From Georgfuchsia toluolica (GTDB taxonomy: Bacteria > Pseudomonadota > Gammaproteobacteria > Burkholderiales > Rhodocyclaceae), in contig NZ_CAJQUM010000001.1 of NCBI RefSeq assembly GCF_907163265.1, positions 2,852,001 to 2,916,000 on the forward strand: a stretch of DNA of 64,000 bases. The letters are read 5' to 3'. The notes under the pieces are model-generated. The model was given only the letters and a program-made list of their open reading frames with translations, was not told where the DNA came from and did no database searches. Positions 1-9,763 of this stretch are shown here, one piece after another (positions within the stretch are counted from its first letter, which is position 1; each line of letters begins with the position of its first letter). A program made the translations under genes and the position numbers.

Positions 1-1509
1 GACCTGGCCAATGCGTATACGCCGTCGTTTGCGCTGCTCGGCGTCGAGTCGCTGATCATGGAGCAATCGGAAATCGGCAAGATTGCCGATTCGATCAAGG
101 ATTGCCTGCGCTGCGGCAAGTGCAAGCCGGTATGCACGACGCATGTGCCGCGCGCCAACCTGCTCTACAGCCCGCGCGACAAGATTCTCGGCACCGGCCT
201 GCTGATCGAGGCCTTCCTCTACGAAGAGCAGACGCGGCGCGGTGTTTCATTGCAGCACTTCGACGAGTTCGCCGATGTGGCCGACCACTGCACGGTGTGC
301 CACAAGTGCGTGACTCCCTGCCCGGTGGATATCGACTTCGGCGATGTCTCGATCGCGATGCGCAATTTCCTGCGCGTGCAGGGCAAGAAGAAATTCAATC
401 CCGGCACGGCGGTGGCGATGGCCTTCCTCAACGCCACCGATCCGACGACGATCAAGCTGATTCGCGGCCTGCTGATCCAGTTCGGCTCGAAACTGCAGCG
501 TGCCACCTATCGCGTCGGCAAGGCGTTCGGCCTCATCCAGGCGTCAACGCGGCATCCGGCGGCAACCCTGGGCCGCGCGCCGCTCCGGGCGCAGGTGATC
601 CACTTCATCAACAAGCCGATGCCGCGCCATGTGCCGGCGCGCACCTCGCGCGCCATGCTCGATGTCGAGGATGACAAAACCATTCCCGTGATCCGCGATC
701 CGAAGAAGAGCGCGGAAGAGTCGGAAGCCGTCTTTTACTTCCCCGGCTGTGGTTCGGAGCGGCTGTTCTCGCAGGTGGGACTGGCGACGCAGGCCATGCT
801 CTTTGATCTCGGCGCCACCACGGTGCTGCCGCCGGGCTACCTGTGCTGCGGCTATCCGCAGATCGCGACCGGCGACGAGGAGAAAGGGCAGGCCATCACC
901 ACCGGCAACCGCGTGCTGTTCCATCGCGTCGCCAACACGCTCAACTATCTCGACATCAAGACCGTCATCGTCTCCTGCGGCACCTGCATGGATCAATTGC
1001 AGAAATACGAGTTCGAGAAAATCTTCCCCGGCTGCCGCCTGCTCGACATCCATGAATATCTGATGGAGAAGGGCGTCAAGCTCGATGGCGTGAAAGGCGT
1101 GCGCTACATGTACCACGATCCCTGCCATGCGCCGATGAAAACGCACAACCCGCTCAAGGTGGTGAACCAGCTCATGGGTCAGCCGGTGGCGCTGAACGAC
1201 CGCTGCTGCGGCGAATCCGGCAGCTTTGCCGCGACACGGCCCGACATCGCGACCCAGACGCGCTTTCGCAAGGAAGAGGAAATGCGCGGCGGTGCCGACA
1301 AGTTGCGCGCCGACGGCTTCACGGGGGACGTGAAAATCCTGACTTCCTGTCCGTCATGCCTGCAGGGGCTGCAACGCTACAACGACGACGCGGGCACCAC
1401 GGCCGACTACATCGTGGTCGAGATGGCCAAGGCCCTGCTCGGCGACAAGTGGATCGAGAACTATGTGCATGCCGCCAATAATGGCGGGATCGAACGCGTA
1501 TTGCTGTAG
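1..1509 (+). CDS. C-terminal part of FAD/Fe-S oxidoreductase (DUF3683 type), 5' truncated by window edge
   Basis: The frame is open from base 1, ahead of the first ATG at 58, so the gene starts outside the window; 502 codons are visible. Two ferredoxin-like cysteine clusters are present, CLRCGKCKPVC (nt 103 on) and CTVCHKCVTPC (about nt 289), followed by two cysteine-rich CCG-type domains (LCCGYPQ near nt 841, CGTC near nt 978, DPCH near nt 1120, CCGESG near nt 1201, SCPSC near nt 1348). This is the layout of the heterodisulfide-reductase-like C-terminal half of large FAD-linked dehydrogenases related to D-lactate/glycolate oxidases. The likely role is cytoplasmic or membrane-associated oxidation of a 2-hydroxy acid with electron transfer through the Fe-S clusters; the substrate is not visible. 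It ends 12 bp from the convergent permease gene. Confidence 0.85.
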   Translation, partial: DLANAYTPSFALLGVESLIMEQSEIGKIADSIKDCLRCGKCKPVCTTHVPRANLLYSPRDKILGTGLLIEAFLYEEQTRRGVSLQHFDEFADVADHCTVCHKCVTPCPVDIDFGDVSIAMRNFLRVQGKKKFNPGTAVAMAFLNATDPTTIKLIRGLLIQFGSKLQRATYRVGKAFGLIQASTRHPAATLGRAPLRAQVIHFINKPMPRHVPARTSRAMLDVEDDKTIPVIRDPKKSAEESEAVFYFPGCGSERLFSQVGLATQAMLFDLGATTVLPPGYLCCGYPQIATGDEEKGQAITTGNRVLFHRVANTLNYLDIKTVIVSCGTCMDQLQKYEFEKIFPGCRLLDIHEYLMEKGVKLDGVKGVRYMYHDPCHAPMKTHNPLKVVNQLMGQPVALNDRCCGESGSFAATRPDIATQTRFRKEEEMRGGADKLRADGFTGDVKILTSCPSCLQGLQRYNDDAGTTADYIVVEMAKALLGDKWIENYVHAANNGGIERVLL

Positions 1510-1521
1510 GCAGGCCGAAGC

Positions 1522-2738
<1,217 letters not shown>

Positions 2739-2742
<4 letters not shown>

Positions 2743-3437
2743 GGCACTGCAGCCTTTGCGTCGATGACGCTATCGTGGACAATCAACCCATCCTTGAAAC
2801 GCACCTGTCGCTTGGCATGGGCGGCGACATCGGGTTCATGCGTCACCAGCACGACGGTGATGCCCTCGCGATTGAGGGCTTCGAACAGCGCCATGATTTC
2901 CTCGCTGGTTTGGCTGTCGAGATTGCCGGTCGGCTCGTCGGCGAGGATCAGGCGCGGCGCGCTCACCAGCGCGCGGGCGATGGCGACGCGCTGCTGCTGG
3001 CCGCCGGAAATGCGATTGGGCAAGGATTGGGCATACTGGCCGAGGCCGACTTTTCCCAGTTGCTGGCGGGCGCGGCGGTGGCGTTCTTCCCGATTGACGT
3101 GCGAATAAACCAGGGGCAGGGCGACGTTGTCTTCGAGGTTGATGCGCGGCAGCAGGTTGAAGCCCTGGAACACGAAGCCGATGGTGCGGTTGCGCACCAG
3201 CGCCAGCCGGTCGCGGTTCATCGTCGCCACGTCGTGGCCGTCCAGCACATATTCGCCGCTGCTCGGCTTGTCGAGACAGCCGAGGATGTTCATGAAGGTT
3301 GATTTCCCCGAGCCCGAGGGTCCCATGATGGCGACAAATTCGCCGGGCGCGATATCCAGGTCCACCCCCTTCAGCGCGGGGAAGGCTCCGGCGGCGGTTT
3401 CGTAGGACTTGGTCAGCCCGGCGACGTGGATCAGCAT
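2739..3437 (-). CDS. MacB/LolD-type ABC transporter ATP-binding protein
   Basis: The 232-residue protein is a stand-alone nucleotide-binding domain. Walker A is GPSGSGKST at residues 39-47, the signature is ISGGQQQRVAIARAL, and Walker B is LILADEPTGNLD. The H-loop histidine lies in VLVTHEPDVA. The LolD/MacB subfamily fits because the partner permease is of the FtsX type. The ATG at 3437 is chosen because the typical N-terminus (MLIHVAGLTKSY) begins there; it has only a weak Shine-Dalgarno sequence. A 193-bp spacer separates it from the adaptor gene upstream, so it may depend on read-through or have its own promoter. Confidence 0.9.
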
Positions 3438-3630
3438 GGTGAGTGTGAATAACGGGCACGCGGCGGAGTCTCGAACCGCTCACAACTGTATGCAGAGATT
3501 TCCCTGACAATCGAGCGTAACGAGCAAATCAGCCGCCCCCGCCCCGGGACGGGAACAGGGGGATGGGGGGCGTTCAATTCGCTTTTGCGCTTTTTTATCA
3601 TCTTGGGCAACAATTACTCCTGCATGCGCG
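3438..3630 (-). other. GC-rich intra-operon spacer with imperfect dyad
   Basis: The gap between the adaptor gene and the ATPase gene holds no convincing gene. At about 3533-3572 a C-rich block (GCCCCCGCCCC) is followed by a G-rich block (GGGGGATGGGGGGC) that could pair with it in the transcript. A T-rich run follows on the plus strand. It could be a repeat remnant or a structure that tunes downstream expression; nothing more can be said. Confidence 0.35.
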
Positions 3631-4806
3631 TTAAAACATCCGCATGCGCGGTGTATTGCCGGAGGCATTGCCGGTGGCCGGCAGGTTTTCACCGATGATC
3701 ACTATATTGCCGGGCTTCAGTTCGCCAGTCAGCACTTCGGTATTGCGGTTGTCGGTGATGCCGATCGTGATGTTTATTGCGCGTGGCTTGCCGGCATCGA
3801 GTACATACACGACCGCGCTACTGGCATCGCGCTTCTTTTTTGACCCATTGTTGCGCTTGGGGTCGGTTTTCGCCGGCTTCAGATCCGCTGGCTTGTAGCG
3901 CAGCGCGGCGTTGGGTACCGTAAGCACATCGTTGCGCTGATTGACCATGATATTCACATAGGCCGTCATGCCGGGCAGCAGCGTCTGATCCGGGTTGTCG
4001 ACCGCGACCACCACGTCGTAGGTCACCACATTGGATTGCGTCGTCGGGTTGAGTCGGACCTGCTTGACGCTGCCCTGAAAGCTGCGGTTGGGAAAGGCAT
4101 CGACATTGAAGCGCACCGGTTGGCCGACCTTGATGGCACCGATGTCGGCTTCGGCGAAGCTCGAATCGATCTGCATCTTTGACAGGTCCTGCGCGATCTT
4201 GAACAGCGTCGGCGTCTGGAAGCTCGCCGCCACGGTCTGGCCGATGTCGATCTGGCGGTCGACGACGACGCCCGACACCGGCGAGCGGATCACCGAATAA
4301 TCGAGATTGGCGCGATCCTTCCGTACCTGTGAGGCATATTGTTCGACCTGCGCCTGCGCCGACTTCTTTGCCTGCACCGCCGAATCGAGATCCTGCTGTG
4401 ATGCGTATTCCTGCTTGAACAGGCTCTGCATGCGCCTTTCGTTGGCTACGGCCAGATCGAGCGTGGCACGGGCACTGCGCAGCGTGGCTTCGCTCTGTCC
4501 GAGTTGCGAACTGAACAATATGTCATCGAGTTCGGCGAGCACCTGCCCCTTCTGCACGTGGTCGTTGAAATCGACATGCAATTTTTTCACCGTACCCGAG
4601 ACCTGGGTGCCGACGCTGACCAGGATCACCGGGTTCAGGGTGCCGTTGGCCGAGACGCTGCGTATCACATCGCCACGCTCAATGGCTTGTGTCTTGTAGC
4701 GCGCCTCGACGCCGTTGCCGCGCGAGACGGACCACCAGGCCGCGGCCGCGACGAGAGCGACAAGCAATACGGCAACCGCCATGGTTGTTTTTTTGGGGAA
4801 CTTCAT
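3631..4806 (-). CDS. MacA-like periplasmic adaptor (HlyD/RND-type membrane fusion protein)
   Basis: The 391-residue protein has an N-terminal membrane anchor (about residues 8-27, AVAVLLVALVAAAAWW) and the adaptor layout: a first lipoyl half (residues about 45-95, with VSVGTQVSGTVKKL), a coiled-coil hairpin (about 100-165), the second lipoyl half (SPVSGVVVDRQIDIGQTV), a beta-barrel domain and a membrane-proximal domain with VPNAALRYKP. An insertion rich in Lys, Pro and Asp (about residues 308-328, with GSKKKRD) interrupts the membrane-proximal domain and is probably a flexible loop. It links the inner-membrane permease to the outer-membrane channel. Its ATG overlaps the stop of the TolC-like gene by 4 bp. 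Confidence 0.9.
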   Translation of the reverse strand: MKFPKKTTMAVAVLLVALVAAAAWWSVSRGNGVEARYKTQAIERGDVIRSVSANGTLNPVILVSVGTQVSGTVKKLHVDFNDHVQKGQVLAELDDILFSSQLGQSEATLRSARATLDLAVANERRMQSLFKQEYASQQDLDSAVQAKKSAQAQVEQYASQVRKDRANLDYSVIRSPVSGVVVDRQIDIGQTVAASFQTPTLFKIAQDLSKMQIDSSFAEADIGAIKVGQPVRFNVDAFPNRSFQGSVKQVRLNPTTQSNVVTYDVVVAVDNPDQTLLPGMTAYVNIMVNQRNDVLTVPNAALRYKPADLKPAKTDPKRNNGSKKKRDASSAVVYVLDAGKPRAINITIGITDNRNTEVLTGELKPGNIVIIGENLPATGNASGNTPRMRMF

Positions 4807-6227
4807 GGTTTTGCTCTTTCATCGAGAGAGTCGATCAGCCTGCGATCCAGCGTGCCCATGGCTTGCGCCAGCGCGGTGCGCGCGACGTTCCAACTGTAGA
4901 GCGACTGCACGCGCTGCTGCTGCGCGCTGGCCAGCGCGCTTTGGGCGTTGAGCACATCAAGGATATTGCCCATGCCGGCCTTGTAGCGGCCGAGCGCCAT
5001 GCGTTGCGACTGCTCGGCGCTGGCGAGCAGATCGGCGCTGCTGCGCACGGTTTGCGTCGCCGTGGTCAGCGACTGGTAGCCGTTCCAGACATCGAGCGCG
5101 ACCTTCAGCTTGAGCTGTTCGCTTTGCGCTTCGCTGGCCTGCGCCTGGGCTTCGGCGGCGCGCACTTTGTAAGTGGTGCTGAAGCCGGAAAACAGGGGAA
5201 TGCCGACGGTTACGCCAAGCGCGGAACTGCGTGCATCGGGCAGCCTGCCGCCGCGCGTTTCGCTGCCGCTGATGCCGAGCGAGACGCTTGGCCGTCCGCT
5301 GGCGCGTGCGACATCCACCGCTGCCTGTGCCGCCTGTGCCTGTGCCTGTGCCGCGCGCAGATCGGGCCGGTGTTGCACGGCCTCATCGATGAGTTGGGCG
5401 ACTCCTGCCTCGAACTGACCCAGTGCTGGCACAGCGGCCTGCGCTGCAAGCTGCAATGGCGTGGCGGCGGAGAGGCCCATGGTGTTGGCGAGTATGCCTT
5501 GCGCATTCTTGAAGTCGCCATCGGCCCTGATGCGATTAAGCGTGGCCTGCGACCAGGCGGTCTGCGCCTGCAGTTTGTCGGCCGGGGTCGCCGCGCCGGC
5601 CTTGTAGCGCGCTTCAGCGGCATGGAAACTTTCCTGCGCCGCCTTTTCGGCTTCCAGCGCTGCGTCGCTTGCCGCCTGCGTTGCCTGCAACTGGTAATAC
5701 GCCTGCACGGCGGCGAGGAACAGCGCTTGCACCGTGGCATCCTGGCTGGCATTGGCGGCCTCCAGCAATTGACGCGCGTTTTTCAAACTTGCTTCGCGGC
5801 CACCGAAATCGTAGATCAGCCAGGATAACGACAGACCGTAATTGCGCTGATTGGATGTCACCGGCGCAGTCAGCACGCCGCCGCGATTGTTGCTGTGGCT
5901 GGCTGCAATGCTGCCATCCAGCGTCGGTAGCCAGGCTGCCTCGGCAAGCCCGACACCAGCCGCCCGGGCGCGGGCGCTGGCCCACACTTCGCGTGTTTGC
6001 GGATTGCCGCAGAGTGTCGCGTTGACCACGTCGGACAGCGTCAGCGCCGTTGCGGGTAGCGCCGGACAGGGCTGGAATTGGCCGTCTTTCCCCAGCGCCT
6101 GTGAGGGTGGCGGGGGCAACAGCTCAGCAGTAGAGAACGGATCAGCAACGCCTGTAGCATATCCCGGCACGGCCAACAAGACGAAACCGGCGCAAAATGC
6201 GGTACAAATTAACAGACGTATTGGCAT
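4803..6227 (-). CDS. TolC-like outer membrane efflux protein
   Basis: The ATG at 6227 gives a 474-residue protein with a clear signal peptide (MPIRLLICTAFCAGFVLLAV...GYA). A longer reading from 6338 would only add a non-hydrophobic leader that overlaps the divergent HIT gene, so it is not preferred. The body is two repeated outer-membrane-efflux-protein halves with long amphipathic helices and coiled-coil heptads (for example ARAAGVGLAEAAWLPTLDGS and the later GIPLFSGFSTTYKVRAAEAQ). It should form the trimeric channel of the exporter. It is the first gene of the four-gene operon, so the operon promoter should lie in the about 100 bp shared with the HIT gene. Confidence 0.9.
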   Translation of the reverse strand: MPIRLLICTAFCAGFVLLAVPGYATGVADPFSTAELLPPPPSQALGKDGQFQPCPALPATALTLSDVVNATLCGNPQTREVWASARARAAGVGLAEAAWLPTLDGSIAASHSNNRGGVLTAPVTSNQRNYGLSLSWLIYDFGGREASLKNARQLLEAANASQDATVQALFLAAVQAYYQLQATQAASDAALEAEKAAQESFHAAEARYKAGAATPADKLQAQTAWSQATLNRIRADGDFKNAQGILANTMGLSAATPLQLAAQAAVPALGQFEAGVAQLIDEAVQHRPDLRAAQAQAQAAQAAVDVARASGRPSVSLGISGSETRGGRLPDARSSALGVTVGIPLFSGFSTTYKVRAAEAQAQASEAQSEQLKLKVALDVWNGYQSLTTATQTVRSSADLLASAEQSQRMALGRYKAGMGNILDVLNAQSALASAQQQRVQSLYSWNVARTALAQAMGTLDRRLIDSLDERAKP

Positions 6228-6326
6228 GGCGGTAGTGTAATGGCGTCCCCACCGGACTTGTGGTGAATTTGTTACCAAGCGTTGCGTCCTGTCAATATCG
6301 CTGCGGAGCCTGCCTACACTTTGATT

Positions 6327-6770
6327 ATGACAAATCAAAAATCAGATGACCTTGACTGCCCCCTTTGTAGCGGCGTCGGCGGCGAACTTCTGTTCGAGGA
6401 CGCCATTTGCCGCGTGGTGCTGGTGAGCGGCGAAGAGGGCAGGTCATTCCCCGGTTTCTGCCGCGTGGTCGGCACTCGCCATGTGCGTGAAATGAGCGAC
6501 CTGTCTGCAGCAGAACAGCGGCGTCTGCTCGACGTGGTGCTGGCGACGGAACGCGCGATTCGCGCGGTGCAACAGCCCGACAAGATGAACCTCGCCAGTC
6601 TTGGCAATGTGGTGCCGCATGTGCACTGGCACGTCATCCCGCGCTGGAGGGACGACAGCCATTTCCCCGGCCCGATCTGGACCGCTGCGCAACGTGCCGG
6701 CAAAATGCGTAAACCCGTGGATAGGAATGCGTTGCACAATGCACTCCATGCAGCTCTGAAGACCACCTGA
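6327..6770 (+). CDS. HIT family hydrolase
   Basis: The 147-residue protein starts at ATG 6327; the longer frame from 6282 would run into the divergent exporter promoter region. The histidine triad is HVHWHVIPR at residues about 98-106, and an N-terminal CPLC pair may bind zinc. HIT proteins hydrolyse or transfer nucleotide phosphoramidate and dinucleoside polyphosphate bonds; the physiological substrate is unknown. It is followed 19 bp later by the next plus-strand gene and probably shares its transcript. Confidence 0.88.
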   Translation: MTNQKSDDLDCPLCSGVGGELLFEDAICRVVLVSGEEGRSFPGFCRVVGTRHVREMSDLSAAEQRRLLDVVLATERAIRAVQQPDKMNLASLGNVVPHVHWHVIPRWRDDSHFPGPIWTAAQRAGKMRKPVDRNALHNALHAALKTT

Positions 6771-6789
6771 AATCAGGAGGAAACACGGA

Positions 6790-8391
6790 ATGAGTTTCGA
6801 CCTGCCGCCTCTTGATGGAACCGCGATGCCCGCCTTTGTAACGGCGGACGATTGCAAGCGCTGGCTGGATGAGCAGACGCAGACCAAACCGGTGGTTTTG
6901 CAAGGCCAGTTGTGCGAACAGATCGAACTCCTTAACCGGCAGGCGGTTATGCCGCGCGAACGCTTCGGCATTCTCGAAACGCTACGGCCGCAAATTGCTT
7001 TCGTGCAGGAAGAGGTGTCCAAGCATTATGCCGCGAAACCGCTGCCCTTCCTTGCGTCTGAGGCGGAAGCCTTTGCCGCGACGGCGGCCTTGTGGCAGGC
7101 GGTGGTGGTCGGCTATTTGCGCTGTCTCGACGATGCGAGCGCTGACGCGGTAGCGGAACAAACCCAGGCCACACTGGCGGAACGCGTTCTGGCAACCTTG
7201 CATGCCGCGCAGATCGACAGCGTGCGTGGCTACACCCAGTCCGGCAGCCGGCATTGGTCGCGTTTGCATCAATCGCTGGCTTTTGCCGAACGGCTTGGTG
7301 CCGCCACGATGCCGGTGAACGACAAGGCGCGCTATGGCGAACAGGAGGCCGTGACGCCGCTTTCCGTATATGCCGAGGCGATGCTGCTGGATACTGCCAG
7401 CGCTCACGAATTTTCGGCGCGTCAGTTGAAATGGGTAGTGCGCTGGGCGCGGCGCTGGTCGGGCAAGCTGGTTTTGCGCAATGATCTGCCCACCGACCTG
7501 CGGGCGGTGCCGCTCAACATCGATCTGGACTCGGCGCTGCCACCGAGTCCGTTACCGATCAGGAATGCGGGCCAGGCGCGCTTTCTCGATACGTCCGAAC
7601 TCGCCGCCAGCATCCAGGCGCGCCTTGCGGCCCTGGCTGAAGGCCGCCCGCCCGCCAAGTTGCAACTGGGCGATGATTGCCCGCAACCGGAGTGCGAACA
7701 GATGCTGCGCCACCTGTACCAACGCTGGTGCAAGGGCGGCACGCAACGACCGACCGACCGCCATGCCACGAGCGAGGTGATCGAACTTGCCGCCGGCTTC
7801 GAGCCGATCTGGTTTCAGATTTCAGGCAATCCTTTCAAGCCGCCGAGCGCCCGTTCCAGTGACGAAATATTGCGCCACGAGCGCGAGGAACTTGCCACTT
7901 TTGGCGATATCAGAGGTCGGCACGACACGACTACGACCGACTTGGGCAAGCTGCGCGCGGTATCGAACTGGCAGAGCGTCAACGAAGGCGCGACAGGCTT
8001 GCGCCTGGTGCGCACTGCGAATGCCGGCGGCATTCGCATCGGTGCCGGCCAGTTGATCGCCGTCAAAAAGCCCGACGCTGCCGCATTTTCGCCGGCCAGC
8101 GTGAGTTGGCTGATGCTTGATGATGGAGGGTTGTTGCATGCCGGTGTGCAACTCATGCCCGGCGCGGCGACGGCAGTCGCCGTTCGCAATGCCGGCCTCA
8201 ATGTGGCGAAGGAAAAATGGCATCCCGCTTTCCTGCTGACTGCAGATCAATTGCCATTGCAGATGGTGTTGCCCGCGGGCATGTTTCGCACCGGCCGCAT
8301 AATCGAGGTCGCGGGCGGACCGGCCAGGCAATACAAGTTGACGCAACTGGTCGAGGGCAGTGACCACTTCGAAAGAGTGGTGGTGGGATGA
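6790..8391 (+). CDS. Conserved protein of unknown function, 533 residues
   Basis: The start is well supported: AGGAGG lies 10 bp before the ATG. The protein has no signal peptide and no membrane helix, so it should be cytoplasmic. The N-terminal half (residues 1-220) is Ala/Leu-rich and looks helical. The C-terminal part (about 370-530) is predicted by eye to be beta-rich, with Gly-turn motifs such as NEGATGLRLVRTANAGGIRIGAGQL. I recall similar proteins next to HIT genes in betaproteobacteria, some labelled cyclic-di-GMP-binding, but I see no clean PilZ RxxxR plus D/NxSxxG pair here, so no function is assigned. Confidence 0.8.
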   Translation: MSFDLPPLDGTAMPAFVTADDCKRWLDEQTQTKPVVLQGQLCEQIELLNRQAVMPRERFGILETLRPQIAFVQEEVSKHYAAKPLPFLASEAEAFAATAALWQAVVVGYLRCLDDASADAVAEQTQATLAERVLATLHAAQIDSVRGYTQSGSRHWSRLHQSLAFAERLGAATMPVNDKARYGEQEAVTPLSVYAEAMLLDTASAHEFSARQLKWVVRWARRWSGKLVLRNDLPTDLRAVPLNIDLDSALPPSPLPIRNAGQARFLDTSELAASIQARLAALAEGRPPAKLQLGDDCPQPECEQMLRHLYQRWCKGGTQRPTDRHATSEVIELAAGFEPIWFQISGNPFKPPSARSSDEILRHEREELATFGDIRGRHDTTTTDLGKLRAVSNWQSVNEGATGLRLVRTANAGGIRIGAGQLIAVKKPDAAAFSPASVSWLMLDDGGLLHAGVQLMPGAATAVAVRNAGLNVAKEKWHPAFLLTADQLPLQMVLPAGMFRTGRIIEVAGGPARQYKLTQLVEGSDHFERVVVG

Positions 8392-8478
8392 GTTGGCCCC
8401 GGCTCGGCAAAAGCCAAGTCCCTGCGCGGGATCCAGGTCCATCTTGGGATGGCACCGCAATTGACTTAGAATCGGCCC

Positions 8479-8904
8479 ATGACTGATCTTGACCACGACA
8501 CCCCGATTCCCACCGAAATCAAGCTGCATCAGGCATCGCACCTGATGGAGATTGCGTTTTCGAACGGCGCGCATTTTCAGTTGCCTTACGAATTCCTGCG
8601 CGTGTTCAGCCCTTCGGCTGAAGTGAGTGGTCATGGACCCGGACAGGAGGTGTTGCAGACCGGCAAGCGCAATGTCGCCATCGCCAGTGTCGAGCCGGTC
8701 GGCAACTACGGCATCCAGCCCCTGTTCTCGGATGGGCATAACAGCGGCATCTATTCATGGGATCTGCTCTACGAACTGGGAACCAACCAGGAAAGCCTGT
8801 GGCAGGAATATCTCGCCCGCCTGGAAGCGGCGGGGGCAAGCCGCGACATCGATACGACAACGGCGGCATCTGCACCCACCAAAGGTTGCGGAAAGCACGG
8901 ATGA
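8479..8904 (+). CDS. DUF971 (GBBH-like N-terminal domain) protein
   Basis: The 141-residue protein carries the DUF971 fold seen also at the N-terminus of gamma-butyrobetaine hydroxylases: [20 protein letters not shown], then [15 protein letters not shown], and the conserved [20 protein letters not shown] near residues 74-93. In betaproteobacteria such a gene is commonly found just before ubiE, as here (10 bp spacing). A Fe-S or metal-related role has been suggested for the family, but the function is not settled. The last about 25 residues are low-complexity and probably disordered. Confidence 0.9.
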   Translation: MTDLDHDTPIPTEIKLHQASHLMEIAFSNGAHFQLPYEFLRVFSPSAEVSGHGPGQEVLQTGKRNVAIASVEPVGNYGIQPLFSDGHNSGIYSWDLLYELGTNQESLWQEYLARLEAAGASRDIDTTTAASAPTKGCGKHG

Positions 8905-8914
8905 AAGAATTGAC

Positions 8915-9646
8915 ATGAGCGATACCCATTTCGGTTTCAAGACCGTGGCCGAAGAAGAAAAAGCGCAGCATGTCGCCGGCGTATTCTCTTCCGTGGCCCA
9001 GAAATACGATGTGATGAACGACCTCATGTCGGCCGGTCTGCATCGTCTGTGGAAGCGCTTCGCCATTGAACTGTCGGGCGTGCGTGCCGGACAGCGCGTG
9101 CTCGATGTCGCCGGTGGCACGGCGGATTTGTCGCGTGCCTTCCTCAAACGCACCGGGCCGTCCGGCGAAGTCTGGCTGACCGACATCAACAATGCCATGC
9201 TCACCGTCGGCCGCGACCGTCTGCTCGACAGGGGCATCTTGACGCCGACGGCGCAGTGCGATGCGGAAAAACTGCCGTTTCCCGCCAATTATTTCGATTG
9301 CGTCAGCGTTGCTTTCGGACTGCGCAACATGACGCACAAGGATCGGGCGCTGGCCGAGATGCAGCGCGTCCTGCGTCCTGGCGGCCGCCTGCTGGTGCTG
9401 GAATTTTCCAAGGTCTGGGGACCACTGGAAAAAATCTACGATCTGTATTCCTTCAAGGTGTTGCCCTGGTTGGGAGAAAAAATCGCGCATGATGCCGAAA
9501 GCTACCGTTACCTGGCGGAGTCGATCCGCATGCACCCGGACCAGAAAACACTCAAAACCATGATGGAACAGGCCGGTTTTTCGCGCGTCGAGTATTTCAA
9601 TCTGACCGGCGGCGTCGTCGCCTTGCACCGCGGCTACAAGCTGTAA
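8915..9646 (+). CDS. ubiE: Demethylmenaquinone/2-polyprenyl-benzoquinol C-methyltransferase UbiE
   Basis: The 243-residue protein starts at ATG 8915. It has the UbiE/COQ5 features: FGFKTV near the N-terminus, [24 protein letters not shown] motif [12 protein letters not shown], and the family signature [20 protein letters not shown] followed by EFSKV. It carries out the C-methylation step in ubiquinone (and, where made, menaquinone) synthesis at the cytoplasmic face of the membrane. The other ubi genes often found beside it (ubiJ, ubiB) are not here; after a 117-bp gap comes topB. Confidence 0.96.
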   Translation: MSDTHFGFKTVAEEEKAQHVAGVFSSVAQKYDVMNDLMSAGLHRLWKRFAIELSGVRAGQRVLDVAGGTADLSRAFLKRTGPSGEVWLTDINNAMLTVGRDRLLDRGILTPTAQCDAEKLPFPANYFDCVSVAFGLRNMTHKDRALAEMQRVLRPGGRLLVLEFSKVWGPLEKIYDLYSFKVLPWLGEKIAHDAESYRYLAESIRMHPDQKTLKTMMEQAGFSRVEYFNLTGGVVALHRGYKL

Positions 9647-9763
9647 TGCGCATGATCGCCAGCGTCACTCTCACCGCTTTTTCACGCTAAGCTTGCCCGG
9701 GCTGCACTTGCCTAGTTCTGGCAACGGCGCTTATCATGCGCCGCTCATTGCCCGGAAACCCAT

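Noticed and set aside
3431-3692. Two short minus-strand frames between the adaptor and ATPase genes
   Set aside because: 60 and 70 codons, overlapping each other, no ribosome site and Pro/Arg-rich composition from the GC-rich dyad.
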